Below are positions 43,501-51,945 of a stretch of DNA of 64,000 nucleotides, piece by piece. The DNA is taken from positions 186,001 through 250,000 of the forward strand of contig JALHOP010000004.1 of the NCBI GenBank assembly GCA_022842935.1, read 5' to 3'. How positions within the stretch are numbered: position 1 is the first letter of the stretch; each line of letters opens with the position of its first letter. The position numbers and the translations under genes are program-made. The stretch comes from Myxococcota bacterium. Its GTDB lineage: Bacteria > Myxococcota > XYA12-FULL-58-9 > JALHOP01. A model generated the notes under the pieces. That model was not told where the DNA came from, searched no databases, and saw only the letters and a program-made list of their open reading frames with translations.

Positions 43501-44778
43501 CGTGGTCTCTGGCGCTACAACCCTGGAGGACCACCGTGGTGGGAGGTGGCTCCGCGAGCGACGAGCGAGCAGGAGATGCCACCGACGACCGATGGCTACG
43601 GCATCGGGCCCTCACCGGGCTCGCCCGACGCGCTCTACCTGTTCGGTGGCGCCGTCGGCGGCACATCGTGTGCGGCGTTGAACGGGCGCTACGCCGTCAA
43701 CCTCGGCGCTACAGAAGCGTACGGAGTCGACTCTGGGGCGGGCTCCTGCCTCTCGCGTGCACTCTGGCGCTGGACGACTGCGGGGACCTGGCAGCTCTTC
43801 TTGCCCGCAAACGGTTCAACGCAGTGGCCATCGCCACGCGCGAAGGTGTCCCTGGTGGAGATCGGAGGAGGCCGTCTGCTGCTCTTTGGTGGCTGTACGG
43901 CGCTCGGCAACAACAACGAGTGCTCGACACAAACGGCGCCCGCGTCGACGAACGGTGACACGTGGATCCTGACGCCAGGAGCTCCGCCGCAGTGGACGTG
44001 CATCTCGGGGACGAGCCCAGGCTGCCCGGCTCCGGCAGCGGTCGATCCTGGTCCTCTCACCGGCTCGCGTCTCGCTTGGGACGATGGCTCGAGCCGCGTG
44101 CTGCTTTTCGGCGGCTCCCCGCAGGGTGACGGGCCCGGCCCGAATACACTGTGGAGCTGGCGTGAGGTAACTGGTGGTCCGCTCGCTGGCGTCTGGAGTG
44201 AGGTCGTCGTCGACGGCGCGCGGCCACTGACGCGCAAGCGACACGGACTCGTTTACGACTCGAGTCGCGACGTGCTCATCGTCGCAGGCGAAGGCAGAGC
44301 CGGAGAGATCTGGGAGCTGGGCCTGGACCGCAACAACCGCCCCGTGATGGTCTTCGACTTCGCGCTGCGCGCGGCGGGCCTTTCGGAGGTCAGCGGCGTC
44401 GAGCGCGCCAGTGACCCGGTCGAGCGCATCCGCCTGTATCTCGACGTCACCTCGAGCGGCTACGAGGGTGGCGGCCCCGTCGACGGGATCGTCGTGCAGA
44501 TGTGGAACAGCGCCTTGGCCCGCTGGTTCGACATTGGGCGCGCGGCCGCCCCGGGCGGCTCTTTCGCGGGTGTTTGCAACGACGACACGGATCCCTCCCG
44601 TCCGGGACGGCAGGTCGTCTGCGAGCTTAGCGAAGACGACGCACGCGCCATGGTCTTCGCGGGCGATGATCACGTCTACGCCCGCATCGCTCCCGTTGGG
44701 GGCGTGGGTGTCGACGGCGAAGAGGCTCTGCTCGCGCTCGACGCGGTGCGCGTCGAGGTGGAGTATCTGCTCCCCTAG
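40582..44778 (+). CDS. large kelch-repeat lipoprotein
   Basis: From ATG 40582 the 1398-residue product has a lipoprotein-like signal ending FAVSC (C17). An N-terminal Ig-like/bacterial-surface region (~30-430) follows, then at least six kelch blades with FGG turns (LFGGTDS, VFGGSRQ, IFGGRVD, LFGGAVG, LFGGCTA, LFGGSPQ) each followed by a W-type strand (WEWDT, WSWDG, WRWTT). A C-terminal jelly-roll-like segment ends in VEYLLP. This suggests a surface protein built around a kelch/galactose-oxidase-like propeller. The upstream frame to 40498 is not needed. Confidence 0.88.
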   Translation: MPQHARVVLVVAFAVSCSVDLAPPPDVLITCTSNDQCPETYRCSSQLGRCVPGGQEDVPPRILNLSAVVERDVGSASATAVEAAAVGSTVRVRFEVDEELLEAPLVRLSWPDNDDGFSRQGAATVVGSGYELVTTIAATDPVGAVSVSVVAVDLASNVGNAELPRHFLVDTTPFLLSSVSLRPRSPVATALTSIGVDVTAARNEPPGFPEVEAQLVFSKPPRQTPTVTLEGPGGSVVGTVSALATTSFVVSFEIDDGLTTAESGDIFELAVTAFDAAGIAWTLDPGNVLPTVRIDTQAPVMPTALRFLRAPWGAGDALPERTFAVESVTVGAVIGAASSDAQDRLFIHDAEGAGRARLGFTPLSAAGTLPGDRLLLATADRLEVFATLVDAAGNEGPTLRVVSGRWVATFKDRSTGNDFLNPNRLTRVSEPGDALFDGLANEAATADIAKTVSADGERFTHSVRSGVWRFRRLGSPPPQQAGGAVYVPSSGKVQLMGGSSDDAAFPNIWDWDGRDWREVDQIGTLWPGENFGPSVAHDSSRNRTVYHGGTVTAEPLQRTWEYDGTTWFDVTPTTPGPPAVFAPMVFDAVAGVSVLYGAYEEPVLGACPGGLPVQPFVGLCLSTTTWLWDGSGWEAVPCAGGNCPPARAFTSMAYDPANERVVLFGGTDSLASGSPLGDLWEWDTASRTWTDVTPTTGIIPSPRRSALMAYVGGFEGVVIWGGCEAGDFFDCGKDIDGSDNLEDVLVWKGASAAPAVVEVVMDVPSGLGTPLPSRGIAQAAYVPAQDRLIVFGGSRQLNVNPAPSCAPFAGACDGDDPDSKGGPGSERCVCVFDKGWSLQPTSVTTGAWRLVAAESAVHTQTTAFAMTYSPDLRRTFIFGGRVDDGDCDGNADNETSDRCHGLWSWDGISVRPEPAFDDPSPLIGPTNIVDATQCGRDGDQAPCGESERAAAALPGGKLAYFDSPDRMAAGFKNRGLWRYNPGGPPWWEVAPRATSEQEMPPTTDGYGIGPSPGSPDALYLFGGAVGGTSCAALNGRYAVNLGATEAYGVDSGAGSCLSRALWRWTTAGTWQLFLPANGSTQWPSPRAKVSLVEIGGGRLLLFGGCTALGNNNECSTQTAPASTNGDTWILTPGAPPQWTCISGTSPGCPAPAAVDPGPLTGSRLAWDDGSSRVLLFGGSPQGDGPGPNTLWSWREVTGGPLAGVWSEVVVDGARPLTRKRHGLVYDSSRDVLIVAGEGRAGEIWELGLDRNNRPVMVFDFALRAAGLSEVSGVERASDPVERIRLYLDVTSSGYEGGGPVDGIVVQMWNSALARWFDIGRAAAPGGSFAGVCNDDTDPSRPGRQVVCELSEDDARAMVFAGDDHVYARIAPVGGVGVDGEEALLALDAVRVEVEYLLP

Positions 44779-44782
44779 CTTT

Positions 44783-45802
44783 CTAGCCGATCTCGAGCTC
44801 GCCTTGCCCGCGGGCTCGCGCCTTCGCGAGCATGTCGTCCGCTATGGCGACAAGATCTGGGGCGTTGGTCGGCAATGAGGTCGCCGGCCGTTCGTTCGTG
44901 GGAAAACCCAATCCCCCAATCGACGCCGACATCTGGACGCCATGATATGCCTTGGTGGCGATGGCTGCGCGAACGCGCTCGGCGACGTCGCGCAAGCGCA
45001 GCGTAATCGCTGTGCCTTCCTCGGGCGGCAACAGCACCGCGAATTTGTCGGAGCCGTAACGCGCCACGAGGCCATCGGCTCGGGCGACGTCTTGGATGGT
45101 CATGGCGATGTCGATGAGCGCGCGGTCGCCCGCCTCGGCGCCCGCGGCGATGTTGACCCGCTTGAAGGCGTCGACGTCGAGCAGCAGCACGCCGGCCTGC
45201 ATCGAGGTGCTGACCTCACGCATGACCTTGCTGAGCTGCTGGATGAAGTAGCTGTTGTTTGGCAAGCCGGTCAGCGGGTCGTTGGTCGCACGCTCGAACA
45301 GGCGTGCGTTCTCGATGGCAGCGGCTGCGTGGTCGGCGAGCATCTCGAAGGTGCGCCGATTGGTGTTGGTGAACACCTTGTCGAGCGAGGTTCGCCCGTC
45401 AGCGTAAATGACACCGAGCGATTCGTTGTCGGTGGCGAGCGGCACGCAGACCATCATCTTCAAGCGCAGCTCGTCGATCGACCGACGCGAGGCTAGGTCT
45501 TCTTGGGTCGCCGTGTCGGTGGCGAAGACCGGCTTCTTTTCACGAAAGACGCGGTTCGCCATCGAGGAGATCTTGGTCTCTGACTCGCTGATATCCTTGC
45601 CGGAGGCCGTGCGGCCGACGCGCTGCACGAGCTTGCCTAGGTCGCGGTCTTGCAACAGCAAGAAGCCGCGGTCGGCCTCGCACGCTTCGATGAATGCGTC
45701 GGTGACGAGGGAGAGCAATCGATCCAGATCGCGTGTCGCGAGCATGCTGCGGCTCACCTTGAGGAGCCAGATCAGCCGTTCGTCGAATGATTCCTGAGCC
45801 AT
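44783..45802 (-). CDS. GAF domain + degenerate GGDEF domain protein
   Basis: From ATG 45802 this is a 339-residue protein with a GAF domain (~20-165: ADRGFLLLQDRD, VCVPLATDNESLGVIYADG) and a GGDEF-like domain (~170-335, starting NDPLTGLPNN). The active-site motif reads GSDKF (250-254) instead of GGDEF, and the upstream metal site is LDVDAFKRVN. It is probably not a diguanylate cyclase, but could bind c-di-GMP or GTP. The frame extends 29 codons upstream to 45889, overlapping the neighbouring lipoprotein gene, so the ATG is preferred. Confidence 0.85.
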   Translation of the reverse strand: MAQESFDERLIWLLKVSRSMLATRDLDRLLSLVTDAFIEACEADRGFLLLQDRDLGKLVQRVGRTASGKDISESETKISSMANRVFREKKPVFATDTATQEDLASRRSIDELRLKMMVCVPLATDNESLGVIYADGRTSLDKVFTNTNRRTFEMLADHAAAAIENARLFERATNDPLTGLPNNSYFIQQLSKVMREVSTSMQAGVLLLDVDAFKRVNIAAGAEAGDRALIDIAMTIQDVARADGLVARYGSDKFAVLLPPEEGTAITLRLRDVAERVRAAIATKAYHGVQMSASIGGLGFPTNERPATSLPTNAPDLVAIADDMLAKARARGQGELEIG

Positions 45803-45833
45803 CGGGGTGCCGGTATACAGCGAGGGCCGAGCC

Positions 45834-46430
45834 TTAGCTAGCCGGCTCGACGTAAAGCGTCGCAAGAGCACGCTCGAAGACGTCGACATGATCGGGGAAC
45901 GACGCGGAGGGGGCGGTGAAACTCACGTCGACGACGTAGGGGGCAAGATCCAGCAACACCCCTAGGCGTCGGCGTGGCTCTGCAAAGACCGTGAAGCTCA
46001 CGGCGTAACAGACCCCCAAGGTGTCTCCAGCCACGCAGGGCACGAGCTCGTTTGGTGCTTCGCTCCTCCCTGCGCCGCGTCCTTCTCTGGCCTCCTCCGT
46101 GGTCGGGCGCGCAAGTCGTGGCGTGACGGGTAGCAGGCTGTCACCGATCGACGGGTGCTCGTAGGCGGTTCGCAGGATGTCTGAAAAACGCGCCGTCGCA
46201 CTGGGCCTCACGGCTTGGATCGCAAGCGTCGTGTAGTAGTCGGGCGAGCCCTCGTCACCGCCAGCGACGACGCCCGTCGTGGCGCGGGTCGCATGCCAGT
46301 TGACCGGCATCGCCACGGCAACACCTGCCTCCTCGTGCACCAGCCAGCCTTCTTGCTGCCAGGAGAGGGGCTGGACCTTAGGGGCACAGCCGAGGAGAAC
46401 GGCCGTGCAGGTGGCGAGCAACGACCGCAC
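45834..46430 (-). CDS. putative lipoprotein
   Basis: The 198-residue protein has a short signal with lipobox LLGC (C15), then an ordinary mixed alpha/beta periplasmic domain with AVAMPVNWHATR, and two Cys (LVPCVAGDTLGVCYAV) that may pair. No family is recognised, though the N-terminal MPVNW motif recalls PsbP/DUF-type lipoproteins. It precedes the GAF gene by 31 nt and may be co-transcribed. Confidence 0.72.
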   Translation of the reverse strand: MRSLLATCTAVLLGCAPKVQPLSWQQEGWLVHEEAGVAVAMPVNWHATRATTGVVAGGDEGSPDYYTTLAIQAVRPSATARFSDILRTAYEHPSIGDSLLPVTPRLARPTTEEAREGRGAGRSEAPNELVPCVAGDTLGVCYAVSFTVFAEPRRRLGVLLDLAPYVVDVSFTAPSASFPDHVDVFERALATLYVEPAS

Positions 46431-46529
46431 GACCGCTGCCTACATCACGACTGGTGTGGCGCCAAGTCGCCCCTCACACGCTGGGTGCTCCGTGGGCCTA
46501 TGCGACGCACATCAGCGAGTGCTAAAACG

Positions 46530-46853
46530 ATGGGGATGGCGGATGACGATCGACGCGTCGAAGCGCGACTAGGTCTGGTTGGCCGCGGCGTTGGAACGAC
46601 CCCCGAACGCATCGCGGAGCTCGAAGCGCGAGCCCGCGAGCTCGACAAGCTAAACAAGGCGAAGCCCGCCAAGTCATTCGCTGCGATGATGAACACGCAA
46701 GCGACGCCCGAGCCCGAGAAGAGAAAGCCCGCACGGCAAAAAAAAGAGCGCGAGCTCAAGAGCACGCCGCGTCCTGGGCTTGCTCACCCCGGTCAGCGCC
46801 AGACGTTCGGTCGCGAAGACGCGAAAGACGACACCGTTGTTTTGAAAGGGTAG
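46530..46853 (+). CDS. small basic hypothetical protein
   Basis: From ATG 46530 the product is 107 residues (Met3 at 46536 or an upstream ATG at 46500 are alternatives). It has a helical first half (TPERIAELEARARELDKL) and a Lys/Arg/Pro-rich second half (EKRKPARQKKER) that could bind nucleic acid or be disordered. No homolog known. Divergent from the lipoprotein gene at 45834-46430. Confidence 0.55.
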   Translation: MGMADDDRRVEARLGLVGRGVGTTPERIAELEARARELDKLNKAKPAKSFAAMMNTQATPEPEKRKPARQKKERELKSTPRPGLAHPGQRQTFGREDAKDDTVVLKG

Positions 46854-46864
46854 CGCGGCGCGGG

Positions 46865-47086
46865 CTAGCGGACGAGAGCGATGGCGTTGGCTTCGTTGAC
46901 GCGCGCCTTGACCAGGGCCAACTGCCTTGCGATGGCCGCGTCAATCACCTCGTCGCCCGCCCGTTCGTAGCCGCTCTTGGCTTGCGCTTTAGCGGAGCTT
47001 CCCTCATCGGCCACGATGACCACGACCGCGGCGGCGGCTGACATGGTTAGGCATCCGGCAAAGAGCGCGGCTAAGATGTTCTTCAT
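46865..47086 (-). CDS. small signal-peptide or single-TM protein
   Basis: A 73-residue protein beginning MKNILAALFAGCLTMSA, followed by a hydrophobic stretch AAAAVVVIVADEG and a helical tail. The N-terminus is typical of a signal peptide or membrane anchor; Cys12 is too early to be a clear lipobox. No family known. It is divergent from the kinase gene at 47185. Confidence 0.6.
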   Translation of the reverse strand: MKNILAALFAGCLTMSAAAAVVVIVADEGSSAKAQAKSGYERAGDEVIDAAIARQLALVKARVNEANAIALVR

Positions 47087-47184
47087 CGATTTGTTCTCAC
47101 GGAAGCCATCCACCCACGGCTGGTGTGTGGAGGTAGGTTCGATGGTAAGTAGCCGCCGCGACGCCGTCAAAAAAGCCGCCCCTG

Positions 47185-48993
47185 ATGTCTGAAGCGCAGC
47201 TGTTTGGAAAGTATCGTTTGGTCCGCCGCCTTGCGTTTGGCGGCATGGCCGAGATCTTTCTCGCGCGGCTGGTAGGCGACCAAGGGTTCGAGAAGACCTT
47301 GGTGCTCAAGCGCATCTTGCCGCAATTCTCGAGCGACCCCGACTTCACGCGTATGTTCGTCGACGAGGCTGTTTTAGCGGCCAGGCTAACGCACCCAAAC
47401 GTCGCGCAGATCTACGACTTCGGCGAGGTCGCCGGCATTTACTTCATCACGATGGAGTTGGTGGACGGTGCCGACCTGCGCCGCGTCATCAAGTGTGCAT
47501 TCGAGCGTGGCCGAGGTCTCGCCCCCGTCGAGGTGGCGGCGATTGGTGAAGGTATGGCTCGCGGACTTGCGTACGTTCACGCGCTCGAGACCGAAGATGG
47601 CCGCTCTTTGGGGATCGTCCACCGCGACATCAGTCCGCACAACGTCATGCTGACGCGCGACGGCGACGTGAAGATCATGGACTTCGGTATCGCCAAGGCC
47701 GCTGCCCGCGCGACACATACGGCGACGGGCACCATCAAGGGAAAGCTGGCCTACATGGCGCCCGAGCAGGCTCTGGCCGAAGAGCTCGACAAGCGCACCG
47801 ACCAGTTCGCTGTTGGGCTCACGCTGTGGGAGTGCCTCGTCGGCCGACGGCTCTTCGAAGGGGACAGCGAACCCGAGCTTCTCAGCAAGGTAGCGGCCGG
47901 GCGCGTACGCGATGTGCGCGCCGAGAAGGCGGACGTACCCGAACCGCTCGCGCGGATCGTGATGCGCATGCTCGCGCTGAAACGCGACGACCGCTACCCA
48001 GATATGCGCGACGTCGAGCACGAGTTGGCCGCGTTTCGCTTCGGGATGGGTGCCGCGGGTGCCGTGCGCCTGTCCGGCTTGGTCGACGAGGTGGTACCGC
48101 GCGAGGCGCCGCAGCCGGTTGCGGCGCCGGCGCGTATGACGGCGGTTTTGCCTGCTGCCGAGTCGGCTACGCCGGGTACGCAGGAACTCTCGATGGAGAG
48201 TGGCTGGGCGCCGGCAGGCACGACGCAACCGACGCTGGCGGTACCACCCGAGATGACGCCGCTCGCTGCACCGACGGTCATGCTTCCGAAGCGTGGGCGT
48301 GCCGGCGCGTGGACGGTCGCTGTGTTGACGACGCTACTCGTGGCAGCGGGGGTGGCGACGCTCGCCGCGCGTCTTTACGCTGCGGGGCGGGCGCAGCTGA
48401 CGATCGTCAGCGAGCCCCCGGGTGCCACCTTGTGGTTGGTGCTCGATGGGGAGGGGCTTGCGACCGGGCTCGTGACGCCCGCAACGCTCGCCGACCGGCG
48501 CATGGGGGACGAGCTCACATACCGGCTCGAGCTTGCTGGCTACGTGCCCATGGAGGCTACCGTCGAGGTCGAGGCGACCGAGCAGACGGTCAGGCAGAGG
48601 CTGACACCCCTTCCGGCGCCACCCGCGATTCGAGAGGCGGCTACTGACCAGCAGTTTTCCGACGGTCGAGCGCCGATGGGCGACAATGCGACGACTGATG
48701 ACCAAAAGCCGCCCGCCGAGCAGCCGCACTCCGACGGCCGCAAATCGAAGTCCGCGAAAGAGGACAGGGGGCGTCAGAGGGGTGCTACTGGATACCTGTC
48801 GTTGCGGTCCCGGGGCGCCTGGGCCGAGGTCTTCTTGAATGGAAAGAAGCTCGGTACGACGCCGCTCGCTCGCGTCGAGGTGCCCGCCGGTGTCATCACG
48901 CTGCAGCTCCGCAGCTCTGCGGGTGTCAACGAGACCATGACCGTCGACGTCCCGGTGGGCGAACACATTCAGAAGACGATCGAAATCCGGTGA
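47185..48993 (+). CDS. eukaryotic-type Ser/Thr protein kinase with PEGA domains
   Basis: The 602-residue membrane kinase has a cytoplasmic N-terminal kinase domain (1-~275): Gly loop LAFGGMAEIFLA, K42, E61, catalytic HRDISPHN (146-153) and DFGIA (166-170). A disordered juxtamembrane part follows, then one TM helix (~375-395) and two extracytoplasmic PEGA-type units, the first opening AQLTIVSEPPGATLWL and the second GYLSLRSRGAWAEVFLNGKK. PEGA repeats are often found in delta-proteobacterial kinases and lipoproteins. All catalytic residues are present, so an active kinase is predicted. The PP2C at 36527 is a candidate counter-enzyme. Confidence 0.95.
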   Translation: MSEAQLFGKYRLVRRLAFGGMAEIFLARLVGDQGFEKTLVLKRILPQFSSDPDFTRMFVDEAVLAARLTHPNVAQIYDFGEVAGIYFITMELVDGADLRRVIKCAFERGRGLAPVEVAAIGEGMARGLAYVHALETEDGRSLGIVHRDISPHNVMLTRDGDVKIMDFGIAKAAARATHTATGTIKGKLAYMAPEQALAEELDKRTDQFAVGLTLWECLVGRRLFEGDSEPELLSKVAAGRVRDVRAEKADVPEPLARIVMRMLALKRDDRYPDMRDVEHELAAFRFGMGAAGAVRLSGLVDEVVPREAPQPVAAPARMTAVLPAAESATPGTQELSMESGWAPAGTTQPTLAVPPEMTPLAAPTVMLPKRGRAGAWTVAVLTTLLVAAGVATLAARLYAAGRAQLTIVSEPPGATLWLVLDGEGLATGLVTPATLADRRMGDELTYRLELAGYVPMEATVEVEATEQTVRQRLTPLPAPPAIREAATDQQFSDGRAPMGDNATTDDQKPPAEQPHSDGRKSKSAKEDRGRQRGATGYLSLRSRGAWAEVFLNGKKLGTTPLARVEVPAGVITLQLRSSAGVNETMTVDVPVGEHIQKTIEIR

Positions 48994-49018
48994 CTCGCGA
49001 AGGCGTCGGCGGTGCGCT

Positions 49019-49972
49019 ATGAAGCGCCTCCCCATGTTGCGACGTTTCGTCGATTTTTTGAGACACCCCGCGGTCTGGCGCTACGTCGTCGGTCCGCTGC
49101 CGTTCGTCATCATGTTGTCCGCGTTCCTCGGCAAGCGCTTCACCTTCGAGCACGCCGTCGTGCCGGTGGTGATGGCTGTGTTGTATTTCCTGCCGTTCAC
49201 GCGCCGTGCGTACCCTTATCTCTTTCCCTTCTTTTTCTTCTGGGCCACCTACGACACGCTCCGCGTTTTCACCCCCATCTTCCACAACTTGCACCCGCCG
49301 CTGGTCGCCGCGCCGTACCTCGTCGAGAAGTTCCTCTTCGGCTTACCGAGCGAGGCGGGCCGCATCACCCTCAATGAGTTCTTCGCGACCCATACGAACA
49401 CCGTCGTCGACCTGCTCGCCGCGTTCGCCTACGCCGCTTATTTCTACGAGCCTTTCATCTTCGCGTTCTATCTGCTCGCCAAAGATCGCCCGCTATTGCG
49501 GCGCTACGGCCTCGCGTTTTTGGTGACCAACTATCTGGGCTTCATCACGTATTACACGCTGCCCGCCGCTCCTCCCTGGTACGTCGAGCTCTACGGCCTG
49601 GGGCCGGCAAACCTCGCAACGCCCCCGAATCCAGCACGCTTGGCGGCGGTCGACGAGCTCCTCGGCGTTACGTATTTTCACGACCTCTACTCGAAGTCCG
49701 CGAACGTCTTTGGCGCGTTACCCTCGCTGCATGCGGCTTTCCCGCTGCTCGTATGGCTGTACGCGCGCAAAGCTCTGCGGCCCATCTACCACTGGCCTCT
49801 GTTTGCGTATTGGGTGCTGGTCTGCTTCTCGGCCGTGTACCTGCGCCATCATTATGTCATCGACGTGGCGCTGGGATCGATCTACGCGGGCTTTGCGTAT
49901 TGGGTCATCGAGCGCATCGCCAAGGCCTGGGGTTACGTGACGCCTTCATCCGCGGACGCCCGTGTCGGCTGA
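49019..49972 (+). CDS. AUR1/PAP2-like membrane phosphotransferase (inositolphosphotransferase-type)
   Basis: This 317-residue multi-spanning protein has about six to seven TM helices. The motifs match the AUR1/IPC-synthase branch of the PAP2 superfamily: TLPAAPPWY (180-188), LPSLHAAFP with H238 and a second catalytic histidine in RHHYVID (H278, D282). AUR1-type enzymes transfer head groups, usually phosphoinositol, to ceramide-like lipids. A plain PAP2 phosphatase is also possible. It follows the kinase gene by 25 nt and overlaps the methyltransferase gene by 11 nt. Confidence 0.85.
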   Translation: MKRLPMLRRFVDFLRHPAVWRYVVGPLPFVIMLSAFLGKRFTFEHAVVPVVMAVLYFLPFTRRAYPYLFPFFFFWATYDTLRVFTPIFHNLHPPLVAAPYLVEKFLFGLPSEAGRITLNEFFATHTNTVVDLLAAFAYAAYFYEPFIFAFYLLAKDRPLLRRYGLAFLVTNYLGFITYYTLPAAPPWYVELYGLGPANLATPPNPARLAAVDELLGVTYFHDLYSKSANVFGALPSLHAAFPLLVWLYARKALRPIYHWPLFAYWVLVCFSAVYLRHHYVIDVALGSIYAGFAYWVIERIAKAWGYVTPSSADARVG

Positions 49973-50708
49973 AGACCAGCTGACCGCCTGGGTCGACGCC
50001 CTCGAGAAGCGTTACCTCGCGGACGTGACGTTTCAGGAAGCGCGGCGCGCGCTCGAGGCGTTGTCGGCGATCTACACGCAGAAGCGTGACCGCTTGGCGA
50101 AGGGCGCGGCGCTCGACGGTCGAGGGAAGAGGGCGGCGTTCGCGTTTTTTTATGGTCCTCTGCATTTCATGTTGGTGCAGCGCATCGTCCTCGAACTTGG
50201 GCTTGCGGAGCCTGCGCTCACGCACCTCACGGATATAGGCTGTGGTACGGGCGTCGGCGGTGCCGCATGGGCCGCGCTAACGACCCCCAAAGCCCTGGTG
50301 CGCGGAGTCGACGTCGACCCTTGGGCGGTGGGCGAAGCGCGCTGGACCTACGGTTACTTCGGCCTCACTGCGCAGACCGCCAAGGGGACCGCTGACAACG
50401 CGCGCTTCCCCGACGGCAGCGGGGTCGTCGCCGCCTATGCGGTGAACGAGCTCGACGACTCATCCAGAGCGCGACTCCTGAAGAACCTCGTCGACGCGAA
50501 GAAGCGTGGTTGCCGAGCGCTCGTGCTCGAGCCCATTGCCAAGACGACGTCACCATGGTGGCCCGCGTGGGTGTCCGCTTTCAAGGACATCGGTGGCCGC
50601 GACGATGAGTGGAGCTTTCCCGCCGAGCTGCCTGCTCGGCTGCGGCTCATGGACAAAGCAGCGGGGCTGCGCCACGACCGGCTCAAGGGAAGAACCTTGT
50701 CGTTCTGA
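49962..50708 (+). CDS. class I SAM methyltransferase, Rsm22-like
   Basis: This 248-residue protein starts with GTG inside the preceding gene's end. Motif I is DIGCGTGVGG (about 90-99), followed by VRGVDVDPWAV and AVNELDDSS. The helical N-terminal part (ALEALSAIYTQKRDRL, FFYGPLHFMLVQRI) resembles Rsm22-type proteins, but the four-Cys iron-sulfur site typical of that family is not evident. The substrate is unknown. It is probably co-transcribed with the AUR1-like gene. Confidence 0.75.
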   Translation: MSAEDQLTAWVDALEKRYLADVTFQEARRALEALSAIYTQKRDRLAKGAALDGRGKRAAFAFFYGPLHFMLVQRIVLELGLAEPALTHLTDIGCGTGVGGAAWAALTTPKALVRGVDVDPWAVGEARWTYGYFGLTAQTAKGTADNARFPDGSGVVAAYAVNELDDSSRARLLKNLVDAKKRGCRALVLEPIAKTTSPWWPAWVSAFKDIGGRDDEWSFPAELPARLRLMDKAAGLRHDRLKGRTLSF

Positions 50709-50746
50709 TTGCACCCACCTGGCCCTTCGCTTTAGCGTCTGCGGCT

Positions 50747-51337
50747 ATGCCCCAACGTTACATCGTGACGTTGCTCGTGATGTCGTCTTCTGCCGCTTGT
50801 TTCACGTCTTCGATCAGCGAAGATCTTCCCGAGGCCATGCGAGGGCTGAAAGGGGCCTTGCCCCCCTGCGCGGTCGACGTCGATGCTTCCGAGATTCAGC
50901 TTCGAGTTCGCTATGGCCAGAGCGTTGGCTTCACTGCGCATGAAGATGGAACGCACGTTCCCTATTCGGGAACGTTGCTTCGCCAAGACGTTGCCAACGC
51001 GTTGACACGGGCATGCAGCCATCTCGACAACCGCCGCCCGAAGCCCGCCCGTTTCCGCATCAGAGGCTCGAGCGAAGGCTCCAACTTGATGCTCGAGCCG
51101 CTACCGATACTGAATCTACTTTGGGTCGTCTTGCCGATACCGACGGGCGGTGGCGACGCCGAGGTCGTCCTCGACTACGAATACGACGGCCGCGTCTACA
51201 CCGCTAAAATGAACGAGGGCGTGCTCTCGGGCGTCTTCTACAATCACATGCCCGCCGACGAGGCCTTCATTGATGCCATGGTCGCCGCGGTGGAAGACAT
51301 CTCGCGCCAGATGAAGGCCGCCGGGGTGAATCCATGA
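50747..51337 (+). CDS. putative lipoprotein
   Basis: From ATG 50747 the product is 196 residues with a lipoprotein-like signal ending SAAC (C18). Then come a DLPEAMRGLKGALPPC segment, a mixed alpha/beta domain, a short hydrophobic stretch (ILNLLWVVLPIPTGG) and a C-terminal VFYNHMPADEAFIDAM block. The same C-terminal block occurs in the broken copy at 51946-52218. The family is unknown. It overlaps the next lipoprotein gene by 4 nt (ATGA). Confidence 0.75.
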   Translation: MPQRYIVTLLVMSSSAACFTSSISEDLPEAMRGLKGALPPCAVDVDASEIQLRVRYGQSVGFTAHEDGTHVPYSGTLLRQDVANALTRACSHLDNRRPKPARFRIRGSSEGSNLMLEPLPILNLLWVVLPIPTGGGDAEVVLDYEYDGRVYTAKMNEGVLSGVFYNHMPADEAFIDAMVAAVEDISRQMKAAGVNP

Positions 51338-51945
51338 GCGTCAAGCGAGTCGCGGCGCCTTTCTTGTTGCTCGCCGCCGCGTGTCGAAGCGGCAGCCCAT
51401 ATGTCGTCACCGTGAGAGCGGACCCGACGCGCGATTTTGCGACGACGTGGGACGACCCAGCGCGCGATACCGGGTTCGTCTCGGAGGCGCCGGAGCCGGA
51501 CGCACCGCCGTTGCGTCTTGACGCGACCATTCTGGTCCTCGACCTCAAGACGCTCGGTGGCGTCGACGCGAGCGTCGGCATTCTCATGACGAAACAGCTA
51601 CTCACGCGCCTCGAAGAGGTACAAGGCGTGAAGACCGTGAGCGTCGAAGACGTCGACACCATGCTCAATGTCGAGAAGCAAAAAGACGCGCTCGGTTGCG
51701 CGAGCACCGCGTGCGCCGCGGAAATAGGTGGTGCGCTCGGGACCGACTACGTCGTTTACGGTCAGGTCGGTCGTCTCGGCGATCAGTACAACCTCAACCT
51801 GACCGCCGTCGCGAGCAAGAAGAACGTCGTGAGCGCGCGTATGTCCGAGCTCATGCCAGCCGACGAGAACGAGCTCGCCAGTCGTCTTCCGGGCATCGCG
51901 CGGGAGCTCATCAACAAGATCGCAGGCGGCGGTAGTGCGCGTTAA
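51334..51945 (+). CDS. TolB-N/CsgG-like domain lipoprotein
   Basis: This 203-residue lipoprotein has lipobox AAAC (C17). Residues ~64-195 show the pattern of CsgG/TolB-N-like modules frequent in delta-proteobacteria: ILVLDLKTLGGVDASVG, LTRLEEVQGVKTVSVEDVDTML (ending NVEKQKDALGC) and CAAEIGGALGTDYVVYGQVGRLGD. Such domains contribute to outer-membrane assemblies or sensing, but the role here is unknown. It is co-translated with the preceding lipoprotein. Confidence 0.8.
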   Translation: MSVKRVAAPFLLLAAACRSGSPYVVTVRADPTRDFATTWDDPARDTGFVSEAPEPDAPPLRLDATILVLDLKTLGGVDASVGILMTKQLLTRLEEVQGVKTVSVEDVDTMLNVEKQKDALGCASTACAAEIGGALGTDYVVYGQVGRLGDQYNLNLTAVASKKNVVSARMSELMPADENELASRLPGIARELINKIAGGGSAR

